The notes beneath the pieces were generated by a model. That model had not been told where the DNA came from, made no database searches, and saw only the letters and a program-made list of their open reading frames with translations. The position numbers were made by a program, and so were the translations under genes. From contig JAHALR010000001.1 of NCBI GenBank assembly GCA_018362895.1, positions 279,925-343,924 of the forward strand: a stretch of 64,000 bases of DNA. The letters are read 5' to 3'. How positions within the stretch are numbered: position 1 is the first letter of the stretch; each line of letters begins with the position of its first letter. This stretch comes from Clostridium sp. GTDB lineage: Bacteria > Cyanobacteriota > Vampirovibrionia > Gastranaerophilales > Gastranaerophilaceae. Below are positions 37,194 through 46,429 of this stretch, piece after piece.

Positions 37194-38416
37194 AAAGAGT
37201 CGTTGTTACAGGTATGGCATTAGCCAGCCCCTTGGGAAGTAAAGTTGATACAGCTTTTTCAAATTTGAAAAAATATAAAAATTGTATTGAATACTGGAAA
37301 GAACTGGACGAATTTGAAAATATGAATACCCGACTCGCTGCACCGGTCAAAGACTTTATTGTCCCTGAACATTTCAATCGCAAGGTTTTAAGAACAATGG
37401 GAAAAGTTGCTGTATACAGTACAGCAATAACCGAAGAAGCATTAAAAGATGCAGGACTTCTAAATGAAGATTGTATATCAAACGGAGAAACAGGAGTCAG
37501 CTACGGTTCTTCTTCCGGATCTTTAGAATCAATTATAGATTTTTATACAATGCAGGTTGAAAAAAAAGTCAGATGTTTAAACTCAGGTTCATATATAAAG
37601 ATGATGCCCCAAACAACAACTGTAAACATCTCTCTTTATTTTAAAACAAAAGGGAGACTGATACCATCTTCAACAGCCTGCACATCTGGCTCAATGGGAA
37701 TTGGCTACGGATATGAAGCAATAAAAAACGGTTACCAAAAGATTATGATAACAGGGGGAGCTGAAGAACTCCATCCTTCTCATATTGCCATTTTTGATAC
37801 ACTTTATGCAACAAGTTTAAAAAACAATACTCCTAAATTAACACCATCTCCCTTTGACAAAAACCGAGATGGTCTTGTACTTGGGGAAGGAGCAGGAACA
37901 CTAATTCTTGAAGAATATGAACATGCAAAAAAACGAAATGCAAAAATATATGCAGAAATTATAGGTTTTGGAACATCTACGGACGGCACACACATTACAA
38001 ATCCAAATCCGCAAACAATGGGTTCTGCTTTATCTCTTGCACTTAAAGATGCAAAGATTTCTTCAGAAGAAATAGGATATGTGAATGCACATGGTACCGC
38101 GACCATACAAGGCGATATAGCCGAATCAACAGCCACTTATGAGATTTTTAACAGAAAAGTTCCTATAAGCTCACTTAAAAGCTACACAGGTCATACTTTA
38201 GGAGCTTGTGGAGCAATTGAAGCAATTCTATCAATCAAAATGATGAATGAAAACTGGTATGCGCCAACATTAAATCTCACAGAAACAGACCCGTCCTGCG
38301 CGGATTTAGACTACATATCAGGACAAGGAAGAAATTTAGACACCAACATTATCATGTCCAACAATTTTGCATTCGGAGGAATCAATACCTCTTTAATATT
38401 TAAAAAGGTTGATTAA
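37190..38416 (+). CDS. 3-oxoacyl-ACP synthase (ketosynthase, ApeO-like)
   Basis: 408 residues, FabF-like, with Cys in SSTACTSGSMGIGYG, His in NAHGTATIQGDIAES and His in SYTGHTLGACGAIEA. It starts with TTG inside the end of the FabG gene. Together with the short ketosynthase-like protein on the other arm it likely forms the chain-extending KS:CLF heterodimer. The other full ketosynthase at 34854 would be the second, homodimeric one. Confidence 0.9.
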   Translation: MKRVVVTGMALASPLGSKVDTAFSNLKKYKNCIEYWKELDEFENMNTRLAAPVKDFIVPEHFNRKVLRTMGKVAVYSTAITEEALKDAGLLNEDCISNGETGVSYGSSSGSLESIIDFYTMQVEKKVRCLNSGSYIKMMPQTTTVNISLYFKTKGRLIPSSTACTSGSMGIGYGYEAIKNGYQKIMITGGAEELHPSHIAIFDTLYATSLKNNTPKLTPSPFDKNRDGLVLGEGAGTLILEEYEHAKKRNAKIYAEIIGFGTSTDGTHITNPNPQTMGSALSLALKDAKISSEEIGYVNAHGTATIQGDIAESTATYEIFNRKVPISSLKSYTGHTLGACGAIEAILSIKMMNENWYAPTLNLTETDPSCADLDYISGQGRNLDTNIIMSNNFAFGGINTSLIFKKVD

Positions 38417-38419
38417 ATA

Positions 38420-39757
38420 ATGACAAAGAATAAATATGGACTTGTTTGGAACAAAGATACAGAAGAAGAAAAAGTTGTATTAATGTGTCAGGAGAAAAAA
38501 CCTGAATTAAAAGAAATTAAAGAAAAAGAAATAAAAACAGACAATTCTGTTTCCAATATGCTAATTGAAGGAGAAAATTATCTTTCATTAACCATACTTT
38601 CAAAACAATATTCAGAAAAAGTTGATTTCATTTATATAGATCCACCTTACAATACAGGCAACAAAAATGATTTCAAATATAACGACTGCTGGCTAAGTAA
38701 ACATGACAAATGTTCACATTCAAAATGGCTAAATTTTATATATAAGCGCCTTGTTCTTGCAAAAAATCTACTGAAAGACAGCGGGATTATTTTTATCAGT
38801 ATAGGAGAAAAAGAAGTTTCAAACCTAAATTTGCTTTGTTCTGAAATTTTCGGAGAAGAAAATTTTTTAAGTTTAATAACAAGAGTCTCAAAAACAGCAA
38901 GTGATAAAGGAAATCACTTTGCTCCATCCTGTGACTATATTGTATGTTATGCAAAAAATAAAGATGCATTAAACCCTGATAATTTTTATGAAGAAGTTGA
39001 TGAAAGCCTTTATAAAAAATGTGATGAAAAAGGGAAATTTAGAGATGATGTAGCTTTTTATCAAGCATCTTTAGACCCGATGAGAGGCTGTATAAATCAA
39101 AGGTATTATATAAAAGCACCTGATGGAAGTCTGCTTATACCACCAGGAAATAATTTTCCCGAAGAGCTGAAAGACGCAGCTTTCATAAAACCAGAAACAA
39201 AACATGATAAAGTCTGGAGGTGGAGCTATGAAACATATCTTAAGCAAAAAAAACTTCTTGTCTTTAAAGAAACAAAAAATTCTCCTCTTTTGAATGAATT
39301 CAAAGAAAAAGCAAAATACAACGTTTACACAAAAAGCTATCTCTCTGAACGAAGCAAAAAAGGCGTAAAACCAAGAAACTTTTTAACAGATAAAAGATTC
39401 TTAAACAGAAAAGGGACAGATTATTTAAAAAGTATGGGGCTGGACTTTTCATATTCTAAGCCTAAAGAACTCATTATGCATCTCCTATCTATTGTACATC
39501 TGCCAGAAGATGCCTTGATATTAGATTTTTTTGCAGGTTCAGGAACAACAGGAGAAGCTGTACTTGCCCTGAATAAAAAAGAAAATACAAATAGAACTTT
39601 CATACTCTGCACAAACAATGAAGATAATATATGTGAAGAAATTTGTTATCCCAGATTAGAAAAAGTTATCAAAGGTTATTCCAAGAAAAACAGCCGTGAA
39701 TTTGTAGAAGGACTGGGAGGCAACTTAAAATATTTCAAAACCGATTTCAAAAATTAA
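38420..39757 (+). CDS. Orphan site-specific DNA methyltransferase (type III Mod-like, beta class)
   Basis: 445 residues. Motif IV DPPYNTGNKNDF lies near residue 77 and motif I FFAGSGTTGEAVL near residue 373, i.e. the beta-class order of N6-adenine methyltransferases, with the target-recognition region between. No restriction subunit follows: the next gene is a convergent CoA-transferase. The ATG is only 3 bp after the ketosynthase stop, so it is the last gene of the aryl polyene operon. It may regulate or simply be a moved-in gene. Confidence 0.85.
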   Translation: MTKNKYGLVWNKDTEEEKVVLMCQEKKPELKEIKEKEIKTDNSVSNMLIEGENYLSLTILSKQYSEKVDFIYIDPPYNTGNKNDFKYNDCWLSKHDKCSHSKWLNFIYKRLVLAKNLLKDSGIIFISIGEKEVSNLNLLCSEIFGEENFLSLITRVSKTASDKGNHFAPSCDYIVCYAKNKDALNPDNFYEEVDESLYKKCDEKGKFRDDVAFYQASLDPMRGCINQRYYIKAPDGSLLIPPGNNFPEELKDAAFIKPETKHDKVWRWSYETYLKQKKLLVFKETKNSPLLNEFKEKAKYNVYTKSYLSERSKKGVKPRNFLTDKRFLNRKGTDYLKSMGLDFSYSKPKELIMHLLSIVHLPEDALILDFFAGSGTTGEAVLALNKKENTNRTFILCTNNEDNICEEICYPRLEKVIKGYSKKNSREFVEGLGGNLKYFKTDFKN

Positions 39758-39766
39758 TCAAAAAAA

Positions 39767-40504
39767 TTAGACCTGTATATATTTTAAATTCTTACTTACA
39801 ATAAAATTGGCATCAACTGATTTTTTTATATCATCAACTGAAAACATAGGATTAATTTCAATCAAAATCATTTGATTATTTTTGAATTCAAAAACACATC
39901 TTTCTGTAATAATCAAATCAACTTCTTTGTATGCCGTAAGAGGTAAACTGCACTTTTTAACAATCTTTATTGCACCTTTAGACATATGTTCCATAGCAAC
40001 AATAACTTTTTTTGCCCCAACAACAAGATCCATTGAACCACCCATACCCGGAACCATTTTACCCGGAATCATCCAGCTGGCAAGACTGCCTTCTTCATCC
40101 ACCTGCAATGCCCCAAGAACAGTAGCATCTATATGACCGCCTCTCATCATTGTAAAAGCCATTTGTGAATCATAAAAACAGGCACCGTATTTTGCCTCAA
40201 CAAAACCTCCGCCTGCATTGATTATTCTAGTATCAGGAGTTTCCGAATTTTGAGATTTGCCTACCCCTAAAAGCCCGTTTTCAGATTGAAATATAACATG
40301 TTTTTCATGAGGAACATAATCAGCAACAGCCGTCGGCAAACCTATTCCAAGGGTAACAACATCCCCTTCTTTGAATTCTTTTGCTGCTCTTCTGGCAATA
40401 ATTTCTCTTATTTTTTCTTTTGTAAGTTCTTTTTCAGCAAGAACAGGATTCGAAACATATTTAGAATGTAAATCTGTTTTAGTTTTTTCAGCAGTTAATT
40501 CCAT
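39767..40504 (-). CDS. Acetate/butyrate-acetoacetate-type CoA-transferase, beta subunit
   Basis: 245 residues, class I CoA-transferase small subunit. The catalytic glutamate is in QSENGLLGVG, with GIGLPTAVADYVP and the Gly-rich GGHIDATVLGALQVD and MVPGMGGSMDLV segments. It has about 25 extra N-terminal residues compared with typical members. Encoded directly behind the alpha subunit (no gap). Moves CoA between short-chain acids such as acetate, acetoacetate or butyrate. Confidence 0.9.
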   Translation of the reverse strand: MELTAEKTKTDLHSKYVSNPVLAEKELTKEKIREIIARRAAKEFKEGDVVTLGIGLPTAVADYVPHEKHVIFQSENGLLGVGKSQNSETPDTRIINAGGGFVEAKYGACFYDSQMAFTMMRGGHIDATVLGALQVDEEGSLASWMIPGKMVPGMGGSMDLVVGAKKVIVAMEHMSKGAIKIVKKCSLPLTAYKEVDLIITERCVFEFKNNQMILIEINPMFSVDDIKKSVDANFIVSKNLKYIQV

Positions 40505-41161
40505 TTATTTTTTCTCCCGTACAACAATATAATCCACAAAAAGCCCGGGGATAACAACATCATTAGGATCTAAACAGTCAACAACTTCATCAGCCTGGAC
40601 AATTACCGTTTCAGCAGCAGTTGCCATAATTGTATTAAGGTTTCTTGTGGTACCAAAGAAGTTAACATTTCCAAATTTATCTACTTTTGTTCCATAGATT
40701 AATGCAAAGTCAGCGCCAAGTGGCTTTTCAAAAATAAACTTTTTCCCGTCAATTTCCATTGTTTCTTTGCCGTCTTCTATAACCGTTCCAACACCCGTCG
40801 GGGTAAGAACACCTCCGAGTCCGGTTCCTTTTGCTCTGATTTTTTCAATCAAAGTCCCCATAGGAACAAGTTCAACTTCCAGTTCACCTGAGTTCATTTG
40901 TTTTCCCGTTTCCGGATTAGTTCCTATATGAGAAGTAATGAGTTTTTTTATTTGTTTATTAACAATAAGTTTTCCTTTATCAGCATCAGGATAAGATGTA
41001 TCATTAGATATCATTGTAAGATTTTTAATATCTCTATGCACCAATTCATCAATCAGCTCATCAGGTGCACCACAGCTCAAAAAGCCTCCTACCATAACAG
41101 AAGAGCCATCTTTAATTAAATTTATTGCATCTTTTGCCGATATTATACTTTTCATACCCAA
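40505..41161 (-). CDS. Acetate/butyrate-acetoacetate-type CoA-transferase, alpha subunit
   Basis: 218 residues with SSVMVGGFLSCGAPDELIDEL (CoA site), TSHIGTNPETGKQMNSGELEVELVPMGTLIEKIRAKGTGLGGVLTPTG, the classic class I alpha-subunit pattern. It is the first gene of the two-gene operon and forms a complex with the beta subunit. No beta-oxidation or butyrate gene is nearby, so the physiological acid pair is not set. Confidence 0.9.
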   Translation of the reverse strand: MGMKSIISAKDAINLIKDGSSVMVGGFLSCGAPDELIDELVHRDIKNLTMISNDTSYPDADKGKLIVNKQIKKLITSHIGTNPETGKQMNSGELEVELVPMGTLIEKIRAKGTGLGGVLTPTGVGTVIEDGKETMEIDGKKFIFEKPLGADFALIYGTKVDKFGNVNFFGTTRNLNTIMATAAETVIVQADEVVDCLDPNDVVIPGLFVDYIVVREKK

Positions 41162-41224
41162 GTCTTACTTTTGTACTTTTTTTAATTCTATTACAAACAT
41201 CACAAATTTAAAAATATATGAAGT

Positions 41225-42460
41225 TTATAGTTGCACTAATTTACATTTTGAATCAGGCATATTTATGTCGCCATATTTTACAAATGCTCTGCCCACACAT
41301 CCACCTTTACAAAGCTTTTTGTAATCACAATCTTTGCATTTCAAATTTTTGTACAATCTTTCTTTATACAATTCACACTTTTTTCTTTTTTTCCAAATTT
41401 CAGACACAGACTCACTTTTCACATCCCCAAGATAACCGCTGTCACAGATTGCCTCCATACACATATACACTCTGCCGTCAGATTGAATATTCAATCTGTC
41501 ATTATGATTGCAAGAACAGTAATTTGGTACAGACATTTCTTCTATTCTTTGTTTATACTTTGGAAGAGAAAGTATTTTCTCAATCATAGGATTGTTCACT
41601 AGATCAAAAATACTGAACAGATTCAGCGCCAAAAAAGTTCCTGCATTTTGATACTTTTTTTCCTTGCACAAAAGCTCTGCCGCAAGCAACATAAGAGATT
41701 CGTCATCAGGCTCTATCTCTCTGTGCATATCATTATACGCCTGAAGTCTTGATACTGCAAAATCCATTGCACCTATTTCACGACAAATATCATATAAGTT
41801 AGAAACTTCATTAATATTTAAGTTGTTTACAGTACAGTTTATTGAAACCTTAATGTTATTACTTACAAGTTTTCTTATTGTATCCAGCAATGCAAAAAAA
41901 TATTTCGACTTTCTAATTTTTTCAAAGGTACCTTCTGTTGAAGCATCAAGGCTTATTTGAACTACATCCAGATAAGGACTGAAAATTTCACCGAGCCTTT
42001 TTATTTGTTCATCGTTAATAAGCAAGCCATTTGTTTGAATGAACACAGAAACATTATTTTTTTTTAAAGTTTCAATAATATCCATAATATCAGGACGTAA
42101 AAAAGGTTCTCCGCCTGTCAAAATAATTTTTATTATGCCTAAATTTTGCACCAGATCATTTACCAGACTTTGTGCCTGTATAACAGATAATTCATTTTTG
42201 TCCTTATATTCAGTATCATTATAATAACAATGTATACATCTTAAATTACACGATGAAGTAAGATGCCATGTTGCAAAAAGCGGAAATGAATGTTGAAAAT
42301 CATCCGAAACATTCTGCCTTATTAAATTAACAAAGGGAAGGCTTGTGTTCAACAAGGACTTTTTCTCTGAAGATATAATACCACTTGAAGAAAAAAACAT
42401 TTCATCAAGGTATATTTTTACAGCTTTTTCAAACTCAGGTTTAATCAAGTTCAACAACAA
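41225..42460 (-). CDS. Radical SAM/SPASM peptide maturase
   Basis: 411 residues. The rSAM cluster is C-x3-C-x2-C in TSSCNLRCIHCYY at about residues 70-77; ILTGGEPFLRPDI is the GGE motif. The C-terminal SPASM domain holds many cysteines: CSCNHNDR, DGRVYMCMEAICDSG, LKCKDCDYKKLCKGGCVG and a late SKCKL. This is the architecture of enzymes that crosslink RiPP precursors (for example sactipeptide or PQQ-type). It begins at one of three tandem TTG codons (42460, 42457, 42454) after a GAGGGA site, overlapping the PqqD-like gene, and is the last gene of a three-gene operon with the precursor. Confidence 0.87.
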   Translation of the reverse strand: MLLNLIKPEFEKAVKIYLDEMFFSSSGIISSEKKSLLNTSLPFVNLIRQNVSDDFQHSFPLFATWHLTSSCNLRCIHCYYNDTEYKDKNELSVIQAQSLVNDLVQNLGIIKIILTGGEPFLRPDIMDIIETLKKNNVSVFIQTNGLLINDEQIKRLGEIFSPYLDVVQISLDASTEGTFEKIRKSKYFFALLDTIRKLVSNNIKVSINCTVNNLNINEVSNLYDICREIGAMDFAVSRLQAYNDMHREIEPDDESLMLLAAELLCKEKKYQNAGTFLALNLFSIFDLVNNPMIEKILSLPKYKQRIEEMSVPNYCSCNHNDRLNIQSDGRVYMCMEAICDSGYLGDVKSESVSEIWKKRKKCELYKERLYKNLKCKDCDYKKLCKGGCVGRAFVKYGDINMPDSKCKLVQL

Positions 42461-42731
42461 ATCCCTCTAAATACAATTCATTAAATAAATCGTTCAAAAA
42501 GCTCTCCAAATCAGCCTTATTCAGATGTATATTATTTTGATGAATAATATCCGATATCTCCTCAATTGAAAAATTCCCATCAAGAGAATCGATTATTGAA
42601 CCTATCTGGTAATTAGCTGTATAGAATTTTTGATTTTCTGCATTATAAAAGAAATATGTACCATTATTTATTTCAGGTTCATAACGTTTCAAAACATGTT
42701 TGGATAAATTTATTTTAGTTGTATTTAGCAT
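42441..42731 (-). CDS. PqqD-like RiPP recognition protein
   Basis: 96 residues with the PqqD fold pattern: NGTYFFYNAENQKFYTANYQIGSIIDSLDGNFSIEEISDII, then an acidic C-terminal helix pair. PqqD-like proteins bind RiPP leader peptides and present them to the rSAM enzyme. The ATG at 42731 overlaps the precursor stop (ATGCTAA), giving tight coupling; an in-frame TTG at 42755 is less likely. It overlaps the rSAM gene by about 20 bp. Confidence 0.82.
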   Translation of the reverse strand: MLNTTKINLSKHVLKRYEPEINNGTYFFYNAENQKFYTANYQIGSIIDSLDGNFSIEEISDIIHQNNIHLNKADLESFLNDLFNELYLEGFVVELD

Positions 42732-42937
42732 ACCCAGCTTGGGAAGCAATTCCAATCTCCGCTATCACAGAGTTGTTTAACAAACTTATCACTTTTTTCA
42801 GTTTGTTTTTTTGCAGGCAAATCAAATAATTTTACCTGTGCTAATTTGTTTTTTGTATTTTGAGCAACTTTTTTTGTGTCTATACCCAACATAGTTGCAT
42901 TAGCTGTAATTTTTTGTCCTGAAATTCTTGGAATCAT
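42725..42937 (-). CDS. Putative RiPP precursor peptide with Cys/Trp-rich C-terminus
   Basis: 70 residues with a GAGAGG ribosome site. The leader is basic and polar with no signal peptide (KLAQVKLFDLPAKKQTEKSDKF region); the last 14 residues, CDSGDWNCFPSWVC, hold all three cysteines and both tryptophans and are the likely core. It is the first gene of the operon, with PqqD-like and rSAM/SPASM genes translationally coupled behind. No protease or transporter gene is in the operon. I know no described family with this core. Confidence 0.7.
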   Translation of the reverse strand: MIPRISGQKITANATMLGIDTKKVAQNTKNKLAQVKLFDLPAKKQTEKSDKFVKQLCDSGDWNCFPSWVC

Positions 42938-43081
42938 AATAACAAACCTCTCTTTTTTTTTGAATTATATAAGAGATAGGAAATATCTTCAAGAAAGATT
43001 ATAAAATATGAAAAATTATTACAACTAGCAAAAAAATATTTTTACATGTTTTCTTTTTACAAAGACTAACAATGAGGATAT

Positions 43082-44494
43082 ATGATGATTATAGGTCTTA
43101 TTCCATTCGAATATAAACCACAATACTGTTTAAAACCACAAAATAAGTCATATATAACATTTGGTCACAGGAAAGAAATCAGGGACTCTTATGAATTCAA
43201 CCTAACAAAACCTGTTTTTTTCTTCATAAATCCAGCTTTAAAAAAGAAAAATGAAATATACAAAAGTTTTTTAGAATCAGGACTTAATCCTGAAAAATGC
43301 TATGAAATAAGTTCAAACAGCAAAGTATATAAAGCAGGAAAAGGAACCTCCTCAATAATAATAAAAGTAAAACACTCTGCGGCCGGAATAGAAAAAGGCG
43401 TAGTCAAGCAGATATCAAAAGATTTTGACAATGAAGCAAAAATACTCTCTTCAATACCTGCATCATTCAAAAACAGATTGAAATTAATAGGTTACTCAAC
43501 ATTAAATGGTTCTGTAAATAGTATAGCAACAGAATTCATTGACGGTCAAAAACTGGATGCCAATTCAAAAAATCTAGACAAGAAAATACTTTCACAGCTC
43601 TATAAAGATTTATTATTCCTTGATGAAGCAGGAATTCTGCATCGTGACCTCACAACATATAATATACTCGTTGACAAGAACAATATAGCAAAGATTGTTG
43701 ATTACGGAGCATCAAAAACCTTTGCTGAAATGGATAATTTAAGCAATTCCGGAAAAATAAAATACAAACAGCCTGATTTTATCTCTTATTCAAACATTCA
43801 AAATTTTGAAGAAAATGCACTTCTTGTTTATCTAAAACAGCTTGAAAACAAAGACAGCCTGAATCTACAAGAAGCAGACAAACTTTTTGAAGAACACATA
43901 AAGCTTAAAGCCGACTATTATAACAAGCACTCTATGATATTATCAATCAATCAAGAAAATAAAGAAAAAATAACAAATGATATTATTTTCCGTGATGCAT
44001 ACGAGCTTATGAAAACAAAAGCTTTAAACAAACAAATAAAAACAGATTTAATGAATTCGGAAAAACTAAGAATAAAAATGAATCATGCGCAAAAAAGAGT
44101 CCGACTATATAATGACAACACGTTAAAAAACCCTGTGACCGGACTCTATTGGAATATGCTTGAAGGTGCATACACAAAAGGACTAATCAAAACATCAAAA
44201 GAATGTATGGAAAGATATAAAGACAACAAAATATTATACAAATACTTTGATTTACAAAATAAATTGGCAAAATTTCATTACAATGAAATTTTTATACCAG
44301 AATATACAAGACATACAACAGAAATGAAAGACTTTTTGATGAAAGGAAGCACTAAAAATCTTGATACAATATTAAAGGAAGGCAATCTTCTTGAAAAGAA
44401 AGATGCCAACGGAAACTGGTGCGGTCCTTGCATTTCGATTTATAAAGCTGATATAAATTCGTTGGAGGGTGAAAATGAATCCTATAAGTTTTAA
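43082..44494 (+). CDS. Eukaryotic-like protein kinase fold protein
   Basis: 470 residues. A kinase-like domain spans about 70-220: Lys in IIIKVKH, hinge ATEFIDGQKLD, catalytic loop LHRDLTTYNILVD (H186-R-D, N191) and VDYGAS in place of DFG. All three main catalytic residues are present, so activity is plausible. The C-terminal 230 residues are helical and unrecognised. The N-terminus ends in SYITFGHRKEI, one case of the shared F-containing motif. It overlaps the next gene by 20 bp, so the two probably work together. Confidence 0.65.
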   Translation: MMIIGLIPFEYKPQYCLKPQNKSYITFGHRKEIRDSYEFNLTKPVFFFINPALKKKNEIYKSFLESGLNPEKCYEISSNSKVYKAGKGTSSIIIKVKHSAAGIEKGVVKQISKDFDNEAKILSSIPASFKNRLKLIGYSTLNGSVNSIATEFIDGQKLDANSKNLDKKILSQLYKDLLFLDEAGILHRDLTTYNILVDKNNIAKIVDYGASKTFAEMDNLSNSGKIKYKQPDFISYSNIQNFEENALLVYLKQLENKDSLNLQEADKLFEEHIKLKADYYNKHSMILSINQENKEKITNDIIFRDAYELMKTKALNKQIKTDLMNSEKLRIKMNHAQKRVRLYNDNTLKNPVTGLYWNMLEGAYTKGLIKTSKECMERYKDNKILYKYFDLQNKLAKFHYNEIFIPEYTRHTTEMKDFLMKGSTKNLDTILKEGNLLEKKDANGNWCGPCISIYKADINSLEGENESYKF

Positions 44495-46427
44495 TTTGCA
44501 CCCTGCTATAAAAATACATAGCAATACAACAAAACCACTTGCATACAAATATACAACACAACCTCAATTTGACGTTTTTTTTAAAGCAAAAAACGATAAA
44601 AAAGAATATCTTGATTACCCTTTTATAAAAAAAACAGATGCAATATTTTTTAATAACACAGTAAATACTTTCCCGAATATAACAAGAAAAAGTATACTCA
44701 ACAAACTTGAAAAAATTTCTTCTATGGACAGGCTTGAAGGACATAATAAGCTGAATCTTGTGGAGCACGTTATTACAAAAGAAACAAGAGGAGAGACAAG
44801 AAATTTTGACAAATTAATAAGTAACATAAAATATTTTTCAGAAAATAAGGACTTAAATTCTGTTCTGATTGCAGACAGTTCAAAATATATTCTTGAAGAA
44901 CCTCATATAGATATGAAAGCATTTAATGAGGTTTTAACCTATATCGTAAACAATGCAAAATTCAAAGATGCAGCAAGCATAATGAAAATTTCAAAATTGA
45001 TTCAATCAATGCCTGAAAAGAAAAATATGCTTCTTTATCTTGCTAAAGACGGATTCAGTTCACCACAAATAAAATGTATTGCTTCATTATCAGATACGAT
45101 GACAGAAAAATTAATGTCGGCAAACAACATAAAAGATTTAGATACAAATACAAAATTTGAATATTTTAAAATTATAAACAACTCCAATATTAAAGTATTT
45201 GACGAAAAAATAAAAAAACTCTTTCCTACTTTTCCATCTTCAAAAGAAGAAGCTGAACAACTAAAGCTAAATCTAAAAACACAGTTTTCACAAGAATCTC
45301 CGCTTGTAATTGACAATCTTAACAGCTTGAAAAAAGATCAAATTCCCTTACAATTTAACAAAGCAGATACTCTGGTTTTAAACATTTGTGCTTCAATATT
45401 AAAAAACAACAAACCGTCAAAAAATATCAACACAAAAACTTTTTATGAACAAAAAGCTTTTCAAAGCATATATGAACTCGAAAAATATAAACTCACCTAT
45501 GAACAGCAAAATAAAATTTGCAAAATCATAAATGCCAGTGGAAAAATTCTCGACAAAAACGAAGAATTTTCCGCCTCTGATATTGCACTCAATCTAAGGT
45601 ATAGAAACGCTTTTGAGATCTTTAATATTTTACATACTCAAATGCTTCATACAGGTGTAATTAAAAAACTAAGGCTTATAAGAAAGAATATTGAAAAATT
45701 AAAAAACAATACACATATCCTTCTTCAGGACAATTTTGATGATGAAAAATTCATAACAAGAAAATTTTCTGACGGAACAACAAACAAAATAGTCGAATAC
45801 AATATAAAAAATAAAAACAATCCCAAAGTCATGCTTCATTCAGCAGGCATTGAAGTCGCAGGACTTATTCCTGTTGAAAAAAATGCAGATAAAATAACCA
45901 TGTTATTCAATGCGAATTCCAACAAAATTTTTAGTACTTCATTTTTAAATAGCAACGATTTTAAACCATTTAGAACATACGGATTCATTTTAAACAGCGA
46001 TTATGAAGATATACTTGGCGGTTCAAAATTTGATCTCGCATCAGGATTTGACAAAAATATCGAAAACTTTGGCACTCAATGCTTAGAAAACAATTCCGAA
46101 ATATTAACTTATTTCCCGGATTTAATAAAAAAGAGATATAATTTGTCAGACGATTCATACAAAAAGCTTTGTGATTCAGCTTTTAACAATAATAAAAAAT
46201 CAATAGCCTTAATTAAATATTGCGAAGATTTAATAGGTTCAACTGAACGCATAGACGGAAGAAAATATAATGAGTTTTTCTTATGCAACCCTGTAATCAG
46301 CGGAATTTTCATCTATGGAAATATTGAAAGTCTGCCTTTTGAATTCAGAAAATTTGCACAGGAAAATGACCTGAAAATAATTCACATAAAAACAAGAGAA
46401 AAATGTAAGAAAAATATAGCCTTCTAA
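44475..46427 (+). CDS. Unknown 651-residue protein coupled to the kinase-like gene
   Basis: No family recognised. The N-terminal ~45 residues carry DVFFKAKNDK, a variant of the shared N-terminal motif; the middle is long and helical (HEAT- or armadillo-like spacing is possible but unproven), and the C-terminal third (from about residue 430) alternates strands and helices (MLHSAGIEVAGLIPV, GFILNSDYEDILGGSKFDLASGFD). Starts at ATG 44475 with a GGAGG site six bases upstream inside the kinase gene. It could be a substrate or effector of the kinase. Confidence 0.6.
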   Translation: MNPISFNLHPAIKIHSNTTKPLAYKYTTQPQFDVFFKAKNDKKEYLDYPFIKKTDAIFFNNTVNTFPNITRKSILNKLEKISSMDRLEGHNKLNLVEHVITKETRGETRNFDKLISNIKYFSENKDLNSVLIADSSKYILEEPHIDMKAFNEVLTYIVNNAKFKDAASIMKISKLIQSMPEKKNMLLYLAKDGFSSPQIKCIASLSDTMTEKLMSANNIKDLDTNTKFEYFKIINNSNIKVFDEKIKKLFPTFPSSKEEAEQLKLNLKTQFSQESPLVIDNLNSLKKDQIPLQFNKADTLVLNICASILKNNKPSKNINTKTFYEQKAFQSIYELEKYKLTYEQQNKICKIINASGKILDKNEEFSASDIALNLRYRNAFEIFNILHTQMLHTGVIKKLRLIRKNIEKLKNNTHILLQDNFDDEKFITRKFSDGTTNKIVEYNIKNKNNPKVMLHSAGIEVAGLIPVEKNADKITMLFNANSNKIFSTSFLNSNDFKPFRTYGFILNSDYEDILGGSKFDLASGFDKNIENFGTQCLENNSEILTYFPDLIKKRYNLSDDSYKKLCDSAFNNNKKSIALIKYCEDLIGSTERIDGRKYNEFFLCNPVISGIFIYGNIESLPFEFRKFAQENDLKIIHIKTREKCKKNIAF

Positions 46428-46429
46428 TT

